From NCBI GenBank assembly GCA_949288175.1, contig CASEIV010000008.1, positions 18,991 through 82,990 on the forward strand: a stretch of 64,000 nucleotides of DNA. Direction: 5' to 3'. Position 1 is the first letter of the stretch; each line of letters begins with the position of its first letter. Source of the stretch: an uncultured Eubacteriales bacterium (GTDB taxonomy: Bacteria > Bacillota > Clostridia > TANB77 > CAG-508). The notes beneath the pieces were generated by a model. The model saw nothing but the letters and a program-made list of their open reading frames with translations. It searched no databases and had not been told where the DNA came from. This document shows positions 54,059 through 63,197 of the stretch, piece by piece. The position numbers and the translations under genes were made by a program.

Positions 54059-54529
54059 TTAATTTTCCTCAAAATATTTATTCATAATATCTTCATCTGA
54101 ATTACTTGTATTTTTTAATCCTCTTGCCGCTAACAATTCATTTTCTTCCCCTAGCAAACTTTGAATATCTTTTTTCATAAATCTCCATTCTTTACCAATT
54201 TTTATAGGTTTTAATCTTCCGTCTTTAATCATATTATAGATAGTTTGATTTGATACTCTTAATGCTTCTGCTAGTTCTGATACATTTAGATTTATTTCAG
54301 ATTCATTTATTTGGGTTTCTGACATTGCCAAGCACAACTTTTCCATCATTTTTACATCATTAGAATTGTAAACAATTTGACCACAATTTGGACAAACATA
54401 TGCTTTTATACCATTTAATTTTAACGTATAACCATTCCTTGAAATTTCTAATTCTCTGATTTCTTCTTTCATTTTAGAATTACATTTAAAACATATTCTT
54501 TCCATAGTATTCATATCTAATTTATTCAT
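54059..54529 (-). CDS. YgiT-type zinc finger / helix-turn-helix antitoxin (MqsA-like)
   Basis: 156 residues. Two Cys pairs (ICFKCNSK and YVCPNCGQI) form an N-terminal YgiT-type zinc finger. A helix-turn-helix of the excisionase type follows (NVSELAEALRVSNQTIYNMIKDGRLKP), then an acidic tail. This is the layout of MqsA-type antitoxins, which bind and neutralise the toxin and repress the operon. The ribosome site GGAGGGAG lies in the toxin's end, so the two are coupled. Confidence 0.85.
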   Translation of the reverse strand: MNKLDMNTMERICFKCNSKMKEEIRELEISRNGYTLKLNGIKAYVCPNCGQIVYNSNDVKMMEKLCLAMSETQINESEINLNVSELAEALRVSNQTIYNMIKDGRLKPIKIGKEWRFMKKDIQSLLGEENELLAARGLKNTSNSDEDIMNKYFEEN

Positions 54530-54530
54530 T

Positions 54531-54809
54531 TTAACTCCCTCCTTTAATAACAGTTACTATTACTGGAATTATCATTCCAGTTCCAAGTGCTACTATTATT
54601 TTATCCTTTGTATTAGTATAAAATTCATATCTTTCATTGTTTCCTTCATCTTTCGCAAGTTTATATTGATGGTTTAATATTATATCTTCAAGTTCCTCAA
54701 AACTCATATTACGTTCGTTCATTCGCTGATTTGCATGTGGCGAAATGTCATACATTTCATTACTTATCATTTTTCTTATATATTCTGCTTCTTTAATGAT
54801 GTCTGGCAC
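54531..54809 (-). CDS. DUF4258 family toxin (RelE/MqsR-like)
   Basis: 92 residues starting at a GTG, with AAAGGAGG upstream. The sequence YDISPHANQRMNERNMSFEELEDII matches the DUF4258 family, where the HANQRMNER His and Arg cluster is conserved. This is a type II toxin-like fold. The C-terminus is beta-rich and hydrophobic (KIIVALGTGMIIPVIVTVI). It is the first gene of the three-gene module and ends 1 bp before the antitoxin ATG. Confidence 0.82.
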   Translation of the reverse strand: MPDIIKEAEYIRKMISNEMYDISPHANQRMNERNMSFEELEDIILNHQYKLAKDEGNNERYEFYTNTKDKIIVALGTGMIIPVIVTVIKGGS

Positions 54810-54913
54810 TTGTTTAGCCTCCTTTTTATAAAATGTTATAAAATATTATAAATTGTTATAAATAATAATAAACTATTTTTTTTCTTTTGTCAACATTCTA
54901 ATTAATTCTTGTA

Positions 54914-54936
54914 TAAAAAAATGAGCAAATTGCTCA
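54914..54936 (-). terminator. Terminator between the SEC-C gene and the toxin-antitoxin module
   Basis: TGAGCAA/TTGCTCA stem, followed on the minus strand by TTTTTTTATAC. The rest of 54810-55235 is AT-rich and contains the remnant at 55039. Confidence 0.7.
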
Positions 54937-55038
54937 CTTCCTCTACTTATTTTATAATTTCTTCTACTAGTATCCATATTTTATTATTAATAACACGTTC
55001 ATCCAATTCTATATTAGATAAATATATTTTAGATCCTA

Positions 55039-55176
55039 TTATGTGAATAAATTATCAATAAATTTCTTTGTTCTTTTCTTCATACCTCTTAAGAGTTCGA
55101 ATTTAATTTTAGCATATAAATCTATATTATTAGAATTTTCATTAATATTACTTTCACCATTTGCTTTAATAACCAA
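55039..55176 (-). pseudogene. Possible remnant reading frame (45 codons)
   Basis: A frame reads from a TTG to a stop, MVIKANGESNINENSN... ending RTKKFIDNLFT, with no ribosome site. It is open upstream to the stop at 55225 without a start codon. It could be a decayed gene tail from the cargo region. Confidence 0.25.
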
Positions 55177-55235
55177 AATTAAATTACGATAGATTAGTTC
55201 TTCTTTAGACTTAGTAATTTACCAAATTAAAGTTA

Positions 55236-56117
55236 TTACAGCATCACATCATTTTTAAAAAATAATTTAACAATATCTTCTAAAATAACCATATTTTTCT
55301 CATGCTGATAATACAGTTCTTTGCCACAGCATTTCTTATATTTTAGCTTACTACCACATGGACATTTATCATTTCTATTAACCTTTCCTATTTCTATTCT
55401 TTTGTTTTCTACCACACTTTTTATAGAGAATTTTTGCAATCTTGGTAAACCAAGTTCTAAATATAAATCAAGTTTTTTAAATCTGTCCACCTCATCTCTT
55501 TCATCATTAGCAATTTCCAGAACGCATCTTTTATCTTCAGGGTTACTAACTATACATACTGCTTGGATTTCTCTTATCTCGTCAATGAGCTCTACTGCAG
55601 GTTCTCCCCAATATATATTTCCTTTTATGTGTTGACATTGCAAACTCTGCATAGATTTTCCACAGATGCTACAATGTGATTTAGTTATAACGTATTCACT
55701 GCTTGCAAATAACTTATATGGATATAGATTTTCATATTGGCGTAACAATTCTAAAATATTAGGTATATCAAATCTATTCTCTGAAAACTTACCAACATAT
55801 TGTGCTTCGTCTATGCAATCCTGTAGCCTCCCCCATGATTCTTTATATTTTTTTTCGTTTAATAACTCAAAATAGCTCATCAAATTTGAAAACATAAGAA
55901 AATAGTTTCTAAAAACATATTGAGCATTTGCAAGTTTTTCATTCTTTCTTTCTATAGCTATTTTAGTAACCTCTTCAAATAGTTTAAGAGATAGATTATA
56001 TTCTTTTTTAGGATCATTATAGTTTTCGTTCATTAATCTTTTTTTCAATTCATTTAGCGTTTTACAAATCCTATTAATTTGTTCAATTTCGGTACAATTA
56101 TAAAAATAACTTAACAT
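55236..56117 (-). CDS. SEC-C motif protein with a second zinc ribbon
   Basis: 293 residues. A central Cys/His module reads HCSICGKSMQSLQCQHIKGN, followed by IYWGEPAVE. A C-terminal SEC-C module reads NRNDKCPCGSKLKYKKCCG. SEC-C domains bind zinc and often recruit partners. The N-terminus is helical and charged. It starts 7 bp after the 160-residue gene with its own ribosome site GTGAGGAAATA, so the two act together. Its role is unknown; location suggests defence. Confidence 0.8.
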   Translation of the reverse strand: MLSYFYNCTEIEQINRICKTLNELKKRLMNENYNDPKKEYNLSLKLFEEVTKIAIERKNEKLANAQYVFRNYFLMFSNLMSYFELLNEKKYKESWGRLQDCIDEAQYVGKFSENRFDIPNILELLRQYENLYPYKLFASSEYVITKSHCSICGKSMQSLQCQHIKGNIYWGEPAVELIDEIREIQAVCIVSNPEDKRCVLEIANDERDEVDRFKKLDLYLELGLPRLQKFSIKSVVENKRIEIGKVNRNDKCPCGSKLKYKKCCGKELYYQHEKNMVILEDIVKLFFKNDVML

Positions 56118-56124
56118 TATTTCC

Positions 56125-56607
56125 TCACATTTTATTTATATCTATTTTTTCGAAAATTTCCTTAAATTTATCAGCATTTCCTTTATAATGTATCATTTTC
56201 TTCTTTTTTTTGTTTTTAACAACAAACGTAACATCTACTTGAGTTTCTTCTTTTTCATGTCCTTTCCTTTTTTCCCAAATATAACTACTAACTATATTAA
56301 TCGCTATTGGAAAAAGAATATTCGAAGCAACCCAAATTACAGGAAGCCATAAGTCAAAAGAATGCAACGCCCTAATTTTTATATCTCCATCTGCTAACAC
56401 GTCATATGTGTGCTTTTTATCATTTTGCCTGCAATATTTAATAAAGTCTATAGTTTCTTGAGCAAAATAATACTCGTTTTTAGTATATTGCTTTGGTACT
56501 GCTATAATATCTATTTTATCTAGTTTTTCTTTTGTACTTAATGATACATTTTCTAGTGCAAAATATTCATCATAGTTAATTTCAATATCCTCAATTTTTA
56601 AATCCAT
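56125..56607 (-). CDS. Single-TM small protein, partner of the SEC-C protein
   Basis: 160 residues. A soluble N-terminal part of 85 residues is followed by one membrane segment (LWLPVIWVASNILFPIAINIV) and a basic cytoplasmic C-terminus with VDVTFVVKNKKKKK. The layout (N-domain, single TM, short beta-domain) recalls the EACC1 adaptor proteins of defence systems, but this is only a pattern match. It is 7 bp before the SEC-C gene. Confidence 0.6.
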   Translation of the reverse strand: MDLKIEDIEINYDEYFALENVSLSTKEKLDKIDIIAVPKQYTKNEYYFAQETIDFIKYCRQNDKKHTYDVLADGDIKIRALHSFDLWLPVIWVASNILFPIAINIVSSYIWEKRKGHEKEETQVDVTFVVKNKKKKKMIHYKGNADKFKEIFEKIDINKM

Positions 56608-56839
56608 TTTTTAATCTCCTTAATTATTTATTTTTATGTGTTTATAGATAATATTTTATCTATGACTTTCACTTATTTTTGGGCAATTTTCCTACAAATC
56701 CCATTGTCTCCATTCAAACCATCTTTCAAAATTTCCTGTATTCTTCACCTTACATTGTCTATATTACTATATAAATATTTGTCATTTATTCTAAATTTTG
56801 TAAAATTAATTAAATATTATTTCACTTTTCTTTTTTATA

Positions 56840-57967
56840 TTATTTTTTTAATAATTCGATTAAAGTTTTATCTTTTAAATACATATTTATTGCTATTCTT
56901 GTATATTTTCTTAATGATTCATCTATATATTCGAAAACTCTATCAATATCAAATTCTTCACAATATTTTTTATGCTCTATAGAATTATTTAAAAACCATT
57001 TGTCTATTTTTCTTACAATTATCTCTATTTGTTCAAAACTGCCATGAGCTATTGCTGATCTTAGATCATAAATCATTAACAAATATTTTTCTATTTCAGC
57101 ATAATTTATATTTTTATCATTTAGGTATAATAACGTTAATAGTTTATTGCAAAATTGTTTTCTTATCGAATCCTCAATATTATATCTATTAGAGTCTGGT
57201 TTATGTGTTATTAATAATTCTAATATAGAAACCAATGACATAATTCTCATTTTTTTATCTTCTATTAAGATGTAGTTACTTATAATATCTGAAATATATT
57301 TTATCAAATTCTCTTTTTCGGCATTTTCTAATAACTTTTCTAATAACTTTTCTAATTTCAAAAACTTACTATATGTTTTATCAAATATACAATATCTAAA
57401 ATTATTTATCGTTTCTTCATCTTTTCTTGCAGTTGATAAAACTAGTAAATCAATTATTATGTTTTTAATTGTTCTATCAACCGACTTTAATTCAAAAAAA
57501 TCAAAACTTTCCGGTATTAAAAGACTATCCCTTCTGTATGGATTTTCTGAAAATGATAAAAAGGTTAATAGATTTATATATGCAATTATCTCTTTGTATT
57601 TTTTATAACCATAGTCGCTATATTGATACTCATTACTTTCATCATATCTTAAAATCACCCAATTTTTAGCCATCTTATAGTAAACATCACTATATTCTTT
57701 TCCATTCTTTCTTAAAAGGTATTTTCTATCTAAATTATACCTTTCAAAAAAAAGATCTATAATCATTTCTAAACTTATAACTTCTTTACCAAATTGTTCA
57801 TATGTTTCTGGAAAAGCTGCATTTCCAATAAAATTCGCTTTTTTTAAAATTTGAGCAACTGCTTTAATTTCTTGAGATGTTCTGGGATTATCAAAACAAC
57901 AATCTTTTAACTCTAATTTTTTGTCTATTGGATACATTGAATGTGTTAAAATAAATCCATAATACAT
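56840..57967 (-). CDS. HEPN-domain protein (Apea-like)
   Basis: 375 residues. The C-terminal third holds the HEPN RNase motif in YDLRSAIAHGSF (R-x4-H), preceded by MRIMSLVSILELLITHK, the conserved helix of Apea-type HEPN domains. The rest is helical without other motifs. The ribosome site AATAGGAGAAAAAA precedes ATG 57967, 9 bp after the DUF2075 gene. HEPN proteins typically act as RNases triggered by a partner in abortive defence. Confidence 0.78.
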   Translation of the reverse strand: MYYGFILTHSMYPIDKKLELKDCCFDNPRTSQEIKAVAQILKKANFIGNAAFPETYEQFGKEVISLEMIIDLFFERYNLDRKYLLRKNGKEYSDVYYKMAKNWVILRYDESNEYQYSDYGYKKYKEIIAYINLLTFLSFSENPYRRDSLLIPESFDFFELKSVDRTIKNIIIDLLVLSTARKDEETINNFRYCIFDKTYSKFLKLEKLLEKLLENAEKENLIKYISDIISNYILIEDKKMRIMSLVSILELLITHKPDSNRYNIEDSIRKQFCNKLLTLLYLNDKNINYAEIEKYLLMIYDLRSAIAHGSFEQIEIIVRKIDKWFLNNSIEHKKYCEEFDIDRVFEYIDESLRKYTRIAINMYLKDKTLIELLKK

Positions 57968-57976
57968 TTTTTTCTC

Positions 57977-59938
57977 CTATTCATATCTATATTCTTCACT
58001 ATCTTCTGCAACCATTAAATTACTATAGTGTTCATCCTCATCAATATGATAAATAATACCTTCATTTTGATTTAATCTCTTTTTTAAGTAAGCTGATAAT
58101 TCTTTATCTGTACAATAAATATAACAACCTTTTTGTCCTCTGGTCATTAATGTCCTATATGTATTTTTTATTATTTCATCTGCTATTTTCTCTGCCTTGT
58201 CAAAATCTTGTTGGAACATTTTATATATTCCCTTTATTGATTGGTCTGTCTTTGCTCTTTCTGTAACATCTGTAACTATTTTGTTGTTTTCATATCTTAG
58301 ATCATTACCTATAATTACACCAACATAATCAAATTCTAATCCTTGAGCTGTATGTATACATCCTATTTCATTTACTGAATTCGGATCAATTGCCCATGTT
58401 TGACTATTACCTAAATTCCAACTCATTGCAAAATTATATTCTGGAATTTTTATATCAAATACATCAGATTTGTTTTTTCCTTCCTTTATCCAGTCCCAAC
58501 AATATCCTGCAACTAATCTAGCTTTATTATTAATTTTGTTTTTTTCAAAAATTATATCTCTCACTTCATTAGGAGTATCACAAATCTTAATATCGTAATC
58601 TAAATCAAACCCATCGCTGTTAGCTGTTTTTCTAATATCTAATACATCATCCAGCCAAGCAATATATCCATCTGATCCATTACATCTGAATTGTGATTCC
58701 AACTCCATTATTTCTGATTCTGCATTTGCTTGTCCAATATATTTCTGTATTTCCTCAACACTTCCAATATCTTTTAATGTAACTCTTTGAGATTCATCTA
58801 TGAAAAATATTGAAAATTTTGACGCATGAATAATTTCCTTTATTTGATTTTCGCCCAGATTTTGAAACATTCCAGACTTTGCATTTAACCTATGTGCTTC
58901 ATCAACAATTAATACATCAAACTCATTTTCAGCAGATTCAACAAATGAACCTGAACCTTTAAATAAATTATTTATTCTTGTTTTTCTAAAATCACCACTT
59001 AATTTTGTTGCATATACATTTCTTGGCGCTGCATTTTTTGTTACATATGAACAAACCATATTTTCATTTGTTAATTTTACTAATAGATTAATAGCTAGTA
59101 CTGATTTTCCTGTACCTGGTCCACCTTTAACAATTAGTACTCTTTTCTTTCCATCTCTATAAGATTTTCTGGCCATTTCTAATGCTGTTTCATAAACAAG
59201 TTTTTGATCGTCGATCATAATAAATTCTTCATTGCCTTGCAACATACTTGATAAAGCATCTTGTAATGATTTAGATGGTCTAATTTTTCCATTTTCAATC
59301 ATATATAGTGTTTCTTTATCATCACCATATTTAATATACTTATTTATAAAATCTCTTAATTTTTCTACATCACCTTTTATAAAAGCAGGTGCTTTTTCTA
59401 AATAATATTTATAATTATCTGATAATAATGTTGGCGGTTTTACAGTTAGATAATTATGAAGATATGCACATGGATGTAAGTCTATTCGTCTATCTTGCAC
59501 CGTTTCATTGTAATCCTCTATAGTTGTTGCATATGACCATGCTTGATATGATGGATGAGTTACCTCTCTTAATGCATGACCTGTAAACGCTTGTACTATT
59601 CCGTCTTTTCCGTTTACAATATTTGCTTCAGTCCATTGTTTTAATTCAACAATAATAGCTGTATTTTTTAATTGTCCGTCTTTACCTGTAATTATAAAAT
59701 CAACTCTTTTAGAAGTATTTGGTATTTTAAATTCAATAGCTATTCCTACATTTCCAGGTATGTTATTATCTATTAATACTTTCATCATGTATTGCATAGA
59801 ATTATTCCATGCCTTTCTCTCACTTTCAGATGTATGATATCCCATTTTTTCATAAAATTTTCTATCTATATTTTCTTCGATTCGATCTTGTACAACATCT
59901 TCTACAAATAATTGCTTTGTTGCTTCATATACTATCAT
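57977..59938 (-). CDS. Nuclease-helicase fusion, DUF2075 family
   Basis: 653 residues. The N-terminal PD-(D/E)xK-like nuclease core reads VDFIITGKDG and AIIVELKQW (Asp, Glu-x-Lys). The helicase part has Walker A VKGGPGTGKSVLA, Walker B VLIVDEAHRL, motif III-like FFIDESQRV, and the C-terminal SF1 motifs in HTAQGLEFDYVGV and TYRTLMTRGQKGC. DUF2075 proteins are linked to defence loci. ATG 59938 has GGGGG upstream; the alternative at 59953 does not. It is between the restriction enzyme and HEPN genes. Confidence 0.85.
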   Translation of the reverse strand: MIVYEATKQLFVEDVVQDRIEENIDRKFYEKMGYHTSESERKAWNNSMQYMMKVLIDNNIPGNVGIAIEFKIPNTSKRVDFIITGKDGQLKNTAIIVELKQWTEANIVNGKDGIVQAFTGHALREVTHPSYQAWSYATTIEDYNETVQDRRIDLHPCAYLHNYLTVKPPTLLSDNYKYYLEKAPAFIKGDVEKLRDFINKYIKYGDDKETLYMIENGKIRPSKSLQDALSSMLQGNEEFIMIDDQKLVYETALEMARKSYRDGKKRVLIVKGGPGTGKSVLAINLLVKLTNENMVCSYVTKNAAPRNVYATKLSGDFRKTRINNLFKGSGSFVESAENEFDVLIVDEAHRLNAKSGMFQNLGENQIKEIIHASKFSIFFIDESQRVTLKDIGSVEEIQKYIGQANAESEIMELESQFRCNGSDGYIAWLDDVLDIRKTANSDGFDLDYDIKICDTPNEVRDIIFEKNKINNKARLVAGYCWDWIKEGKNKSDVFDIKIPEYNFAMSWNLGNSQTWAIDPNSVNEIGCIHTAQGLEFDYVGVIIGNDLRYENNKIVTDVTERAKTDQSIKGIYKMFQQDFDKAEKIADEIIKNTYRTLMTRGQKGCYIYCTDKELSAYLKKRLNQNEGIIYHIDEDEHYSNLMVAEDSEEYRYE

Positions 59939-59977
59939 AATAATTGCCCCCATAAATTATTATACTTTTAAGAAATA

Positions 59978-61129
59978 TTAAAAATTATTTTTTAACCATT
60001 TTCTTACATCTTCTACTGTTTTTATCCCTGACTTTTTTAAAATATGTATGATATCTATTGCTGCAATAATTACTATTGGATGTCCATCTTCTACAATTTC
60101 TTTATACGTTTGCATATCTACATAAGATGTTGTAATTAGAATTCCGAATTCTCTATGTTTTAATCTTGAAATTAATCTAGATGTTTCTTTCACTCCAACA
60201 GAATTGTTAATATCATATCTTTTAGCCTCTAATGCAAATTCAACTTGAATATTACTTTTATCTGTGCCAATTCTATATTTTCCTATAGCATCTCTTCCAC
60301 CATCTCTTCTAGTTTTTGTTAAGTCATATGCTACTATATTATTATCCATTAACTGCGCTATTTTTGCAGCACATTTTTCGAATTCATATGGATCATCAAA
60401 ATAGTTATATATTTCTCTAAGCATTTTTAAGTCTTGTTCTTGTTTTGGTAATTGCTCTTCTTTATTTCTATATTGTACTACTTTCTTTGCAGTTAAATGT
60501 TTACATTTTCCTTTTTTCTGCCATTCTTTCCAAACTTCTGGTGCATACTCACTATTATCTATTGAATTTTTTAGATCGATTAGCCATCTTCTATCTATTG
60601 TTGAAACATCTAATATTGAAAATATAGCTTTATAGTTTTGATATCTCCTTCCATCTTTTTGGCTCCATACAGAAATAAGTTGTTCTTCTTTTGTTAATCT
60701 ATCGTCTCCTGGAACAGCTAATCCTAAGAACCTAACATCTCTACCTTTTACTTTTTGAAATATAAAGAATGGAATTATACTGTCACTATCATTATTCTCC
60801 AATTTTTCGAAGCACGTTCTTAATATCTCATTACCTTTTCTACTTGTATTATGAATGCTATGTCCTTCTTTTTTGTTATCACCATAATATATAAATCTTC
60901 CTAATTCTGCATCTAAATAATCTTTCCAGTCAACATCTTCTCCAGTTGTATATAAAACACAATAAGCATATTTTCCATCCTTATTCTTTACTTGTCTAAA
61001 TCCACCTGAATTTGAACATAACATTAGTTTATTTAATACTTCCGAAGACATATTAGGAACTGTTCCCCCACAATATATTTCGTCAATCACTAAATCAGAT
61101 CTTTCTAAATCTTTAAAATCTATCGCCAT
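59978..61129 (-). CDS. AspBHI-like modification-dependent restriction endonuclease
   Basis: 383 residues. The N-terminal 220 residues follow the AspBHI N-domain pattern: SNSGGFRQVK, TTGEDVDWKDYLDAELG, FIYYGDN, SRKGNEILR, RYQNYKAIFSILDV. The C-terminal domain is Mrr-like: RRDGGRDAIGKY and FALEAKRYD (Asp, Glu-x-Lys). AspBHI cleaves DNA containing 5-methylcytosine. No methyltransferase gene is adjacent, as expected for a modification-dependent enzyme. The ATG is 4 bp after the mazG-like stop, with GAGGAG in the end of that gene. Confidence 0.85.
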   Translation of the reverse strand: MAIDFKDLERSDLVIDEIYCGGTVPNMSSEVLNKLMLCSNSGGFRQVKNKDGKYAYCVLYTTGEDVDWKDYLDAELGRFIYYGDNKKEGHSIHNTSRKGNEILRTCFEKLENNDSDSIIPFFIFQKVKGRDVRFLGLAVPGDDRLTKEEQLISVWSQKDGRRYQNYKAIFSILDVSTIDRRWLIDLKNSIDNSEYAPEVWKEWQKKGKCKHLTAKKVVQYRNKEEQLPKQEQDLKMLREIYNYFDDPYEFEKCAAKIAQLMDNNIVAYDLTKTRRDGGRDAIGKYRIGTDKSNIQVEFALEAKRYDINNSVGVKETSRLISRLKHREFGILITTSYVDMQTYKEIVEDGHPIVIIAAIDIIHILKKSGIKTVEDVRKWLKNNF

Positions 61130-61132
61130 ATT

Positions 61133-61456
61133 TTACTCCTCAAATTTATTATATTTTGTACTTACTCCTTTAGCTTTTTCTACTGGATATTTCTTTTTAG
61201 TTTTCTCTAACTTTTTTAATATTACTTCCTCTGGCTTTACATCTAATTTCATAGCCATTTGAATACAATATGTAAATACATCTGCTAATTCCTCACATAC
61301 TTCTTCTTTATTGTAATTTTCGCTATTCCATTGAAAACACTCTAATAGTTCCCCTGCTTCTATTGCAATTGATTTAGCCAAGTTTTCTGGAGAATGAAAT
61401 TGATCCCAATCTCTTTCTTCATTAAATAGTTTAATTTCTTGCATTATTTTATCCAT
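61133..61456 (-). CDS. MazG-like nucleotide pyrophosphohydrolase
   Basis: 107 residues. The metal-binding pattern AIEAGELLECFQWN (ExxE) and EELADVFTYCIQMA (ExxD) is that of the MazG-like/dCTPase superfamily. It hydrolyses (d)NTPs to monophosphates. Start ATG has AGGAGG 7 nt upstream. It is the first gene of the defence-like operon and overlaps the ribosome site of the next gene. In a phage-defence context it could deplete nucleotides or modified phage nucleotides. Confidence 0.88.
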   Translation of the reverse strand: MDKIMQEIKLFNEERDWDQFHSPENLAKSIAIEAGELLECFQWNSENYNKEEVCEELADVFTYCIQMAMKLDVKPEEVILKKLEKTKKKYPVEKAKGVSTKYNKFEE

Positions 61457-61585
61457 TATTCTTCCTCCTATAAATCAGTTCTTTCTCAAAATCATATATT
61501 ATTCTTCATTTTTCTCCTAGATTCCATTTTTTACAAATATATCATAAAATCTCAGTTTTCTCAATAAAATCAGCTTTATTTATAC

Positions 61586-61612
61586 AAAAATTATTGGCAC
61601 ATTTCTGTGCCA
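61586..61612 (-). terminator. Terminator of the relaxase gene
   Basis: 7-bp stem TGGCACA / TGTGCCA with a TTTC loop, followed on the minus strand by TTTTTG. It lies 5 bp past the relaxase stop. Confidence 0.85.
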
Positions 61613-61616
61613 TTTC

Positions 61617-62993
61617 TTATCTATCATACCTTCTATCTTTCTTCTTTTTCTCTTTTATCTTTATTTTTTCTTGTTTCTTTTCCTTCATTTCTTTTATCTG
61701 CTCTTTCATCTTCCTAGAATTATCACCAACTTCATCACACAACTTAATCTCTTTTCTAACTTTTTGTAAAACAGAAGTAACACTAATTATTTCTTTAGTC
61801 ACAACATCTTTTTCACTTTCATTATCTACTTTTTGCCTTTTATAATACAACCTATTTCTTGTATTCAAAATCTTTTGTAACTCTTCTTTTTTCTCTTCTT
61901 TTAAATTTTCTACATCATTTATAGTTTCTAACTTATACTTACATAAAAATCTAATTTTTTCTGAATACTTATCCATCTTTTTTACTTCTTCTCTCATTTT
62001 TGGAGTAAGTTTATAATTTAAATTTTTCTTTGGATATACTTTTAATAAATAGCAATAGTAATAATATAAAGCAATTATTCCTTTAGGCTTTCTTAATTTC
62101 TTTGCACTACCTTTATAAAGTAATCTTTTATCATAAGTTTTAGGTTTAATTATTTCTTCTCTACTTGGATATCTACTGCAAATTTTGTTTTGAATATTTT
62201 CAATAGAATAATCTTCTCCAAAAGTTCTTTCTATTCTAATATTTCTTTTATGTGGATACATTCTCACACTAATTTTATTTGCTCTAAAATATACTTCATA
62301 TCCCATTTCTTTTAATCTTTTTAAGAATTCTTTATAAGTCCACGAATGTTCTATCGCATAATCTATATCTTCTTTTGCAAATTTATAATAATCTGAATCT
62401 TTCACAGACTTTTTATAAAAATTTTCAAAATTAATTCCAGATTTACAGGGCTTTTCTTTTAAAATGCTCAAGCCATATTCTTCACATATTTCATCTGATG
62501 TTTTTCTTAGCAATGCTGTATTTTCTAAATTACTATAATACTTTTTTCCATCTTTAAATGAAACTGAATTAATGACAAAATGATTATGGATATGCTGTGT
62601 ATTTAAATGAGTAGATACTACAACTTGAAATCTATCTCCCCACATTTCATTTGCAAGTTTTACTCCAATTTCATGTGCTATATCTGGAGTAACTTCTCCT
62701 TCATTAAAAGATTGATATGCATGGAATGCAAGTATTCCATTTTCTTTTCCATATAATATTTTTACAAATTGCATTTGTTTAACTGCATCTTCTATTTCAC
62801 AATTTATCCCTGTAGCATAAAATTGTTTTTCTGTTTTATCTGGATTAGTTGTATAAGTCATTACTTGTCTGATACTATCAAAATTATCCATTTCATATTC
62901 GCTATAATTATTTTTTGTCTTTTCTTCATTTGTTGCATAGTTAATTACATGATCTAATCTCTTTTGTACTTTCCATATTTTTGTTGTTGCCAT
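61617..62993 (-). CDS. MOBP-type relaxase / mobilization nuclease
   Basis: 458 residues. The N-terminal relaxase domain contains the HxH metal motif THLNTQHIHNHFVINSVSF (three-His type), and a candidate catalytic Tyr is near the N-terminus (INYATNEEK). The C-terminal third is a long Lys/Glu-rich coiled coil. The protein should nick oriT and lead strand transfer when helped by a conjugative element. Start at ATG 62993 with GAGAGGAGAAAGTAA. The candidate oriT lies just upstream. Confidence 0.88.
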   Translation of the reverse strand: MATTKIWKVQKRLDHVINYATNEEKTKNNYSEYEMDNFDSIRQVMTYTTNPDKTEKQFYATGINCEIEDAVKQMQFVKILYGKENGILAFHAYQSFNEGEVTPDIAHEIGVKLANEMWGDRFQVVVSTHLNTQHIHNHFVINSVSFKDGKKYYSNLENTALLRKTSDEICEEYGLSILKEKPCKSGINFENFYKKSVKDSDYYKFAKEDIDYAIEHSWTYKEFLKRLKEMGYEVYFRANKISVRMYPHKRNIRIERTFGEDYSIENIQNKICSRYPSREEIIKPKTYDKRLLYKGSAKKLRKPKGIIALYYYYCYLLKVYPKKNLNYKLTPKMREEVKKMDKYSEKIRFLCKYKLETINDVENLKEEKKEELQKILNTRNRLYYKRQKVDNESEKDVVTKEIISVTSVLQKVRKEIKLCDEVGDNSRKMKEQIKEMKEKKQEKIKIKEKKKKDRRYDR

Positions 62994-63012
62994 TTACTTT
63001 CTCCTCTCTTTA

Positions 63013-63085
63013 AAAAGGGGACTGGGGAATTTCCCATATAGAATTTCGAGCTGACGAAATTCATTGCTTGTTAGGACAACAATAT
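63013..63085. other. Candidate oriT
   Basis: A perfect 8-bp inverted repeat GAATTTCG-N6-CGAAATTC (63041-63062) lies 50 bp upstream of the relaxase start, flanked by CATTGCTTGTTAGG. Short inverted repeats beside a nick site next to the relaxase gene are typical of MOBP oriTs. The nick position is not known. Confidence 0.5.
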
Positions 63086-63142
63086 TCTTCTTTTTAGTAC
63101 TAAAATTATTACTTTTTTCTATCAAATGCACACCATATTTTG

Positions 63143-63184
63143 AAAAATACTTGGACTTTTTTTATTAAAATCCAAGTACTTTTC
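63143..63184 (-). terminator. Terminator after the ParB-like gene
   Basis: TACTTGGA (63148-63155) pairs with TCCAAGTA (63171-63178), with A/T flanks extending the stem. On the minus strand TTTTT follows. Confidence 0.75.
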
Positions 63185-63197
63185 TTCTTATTTTTTA

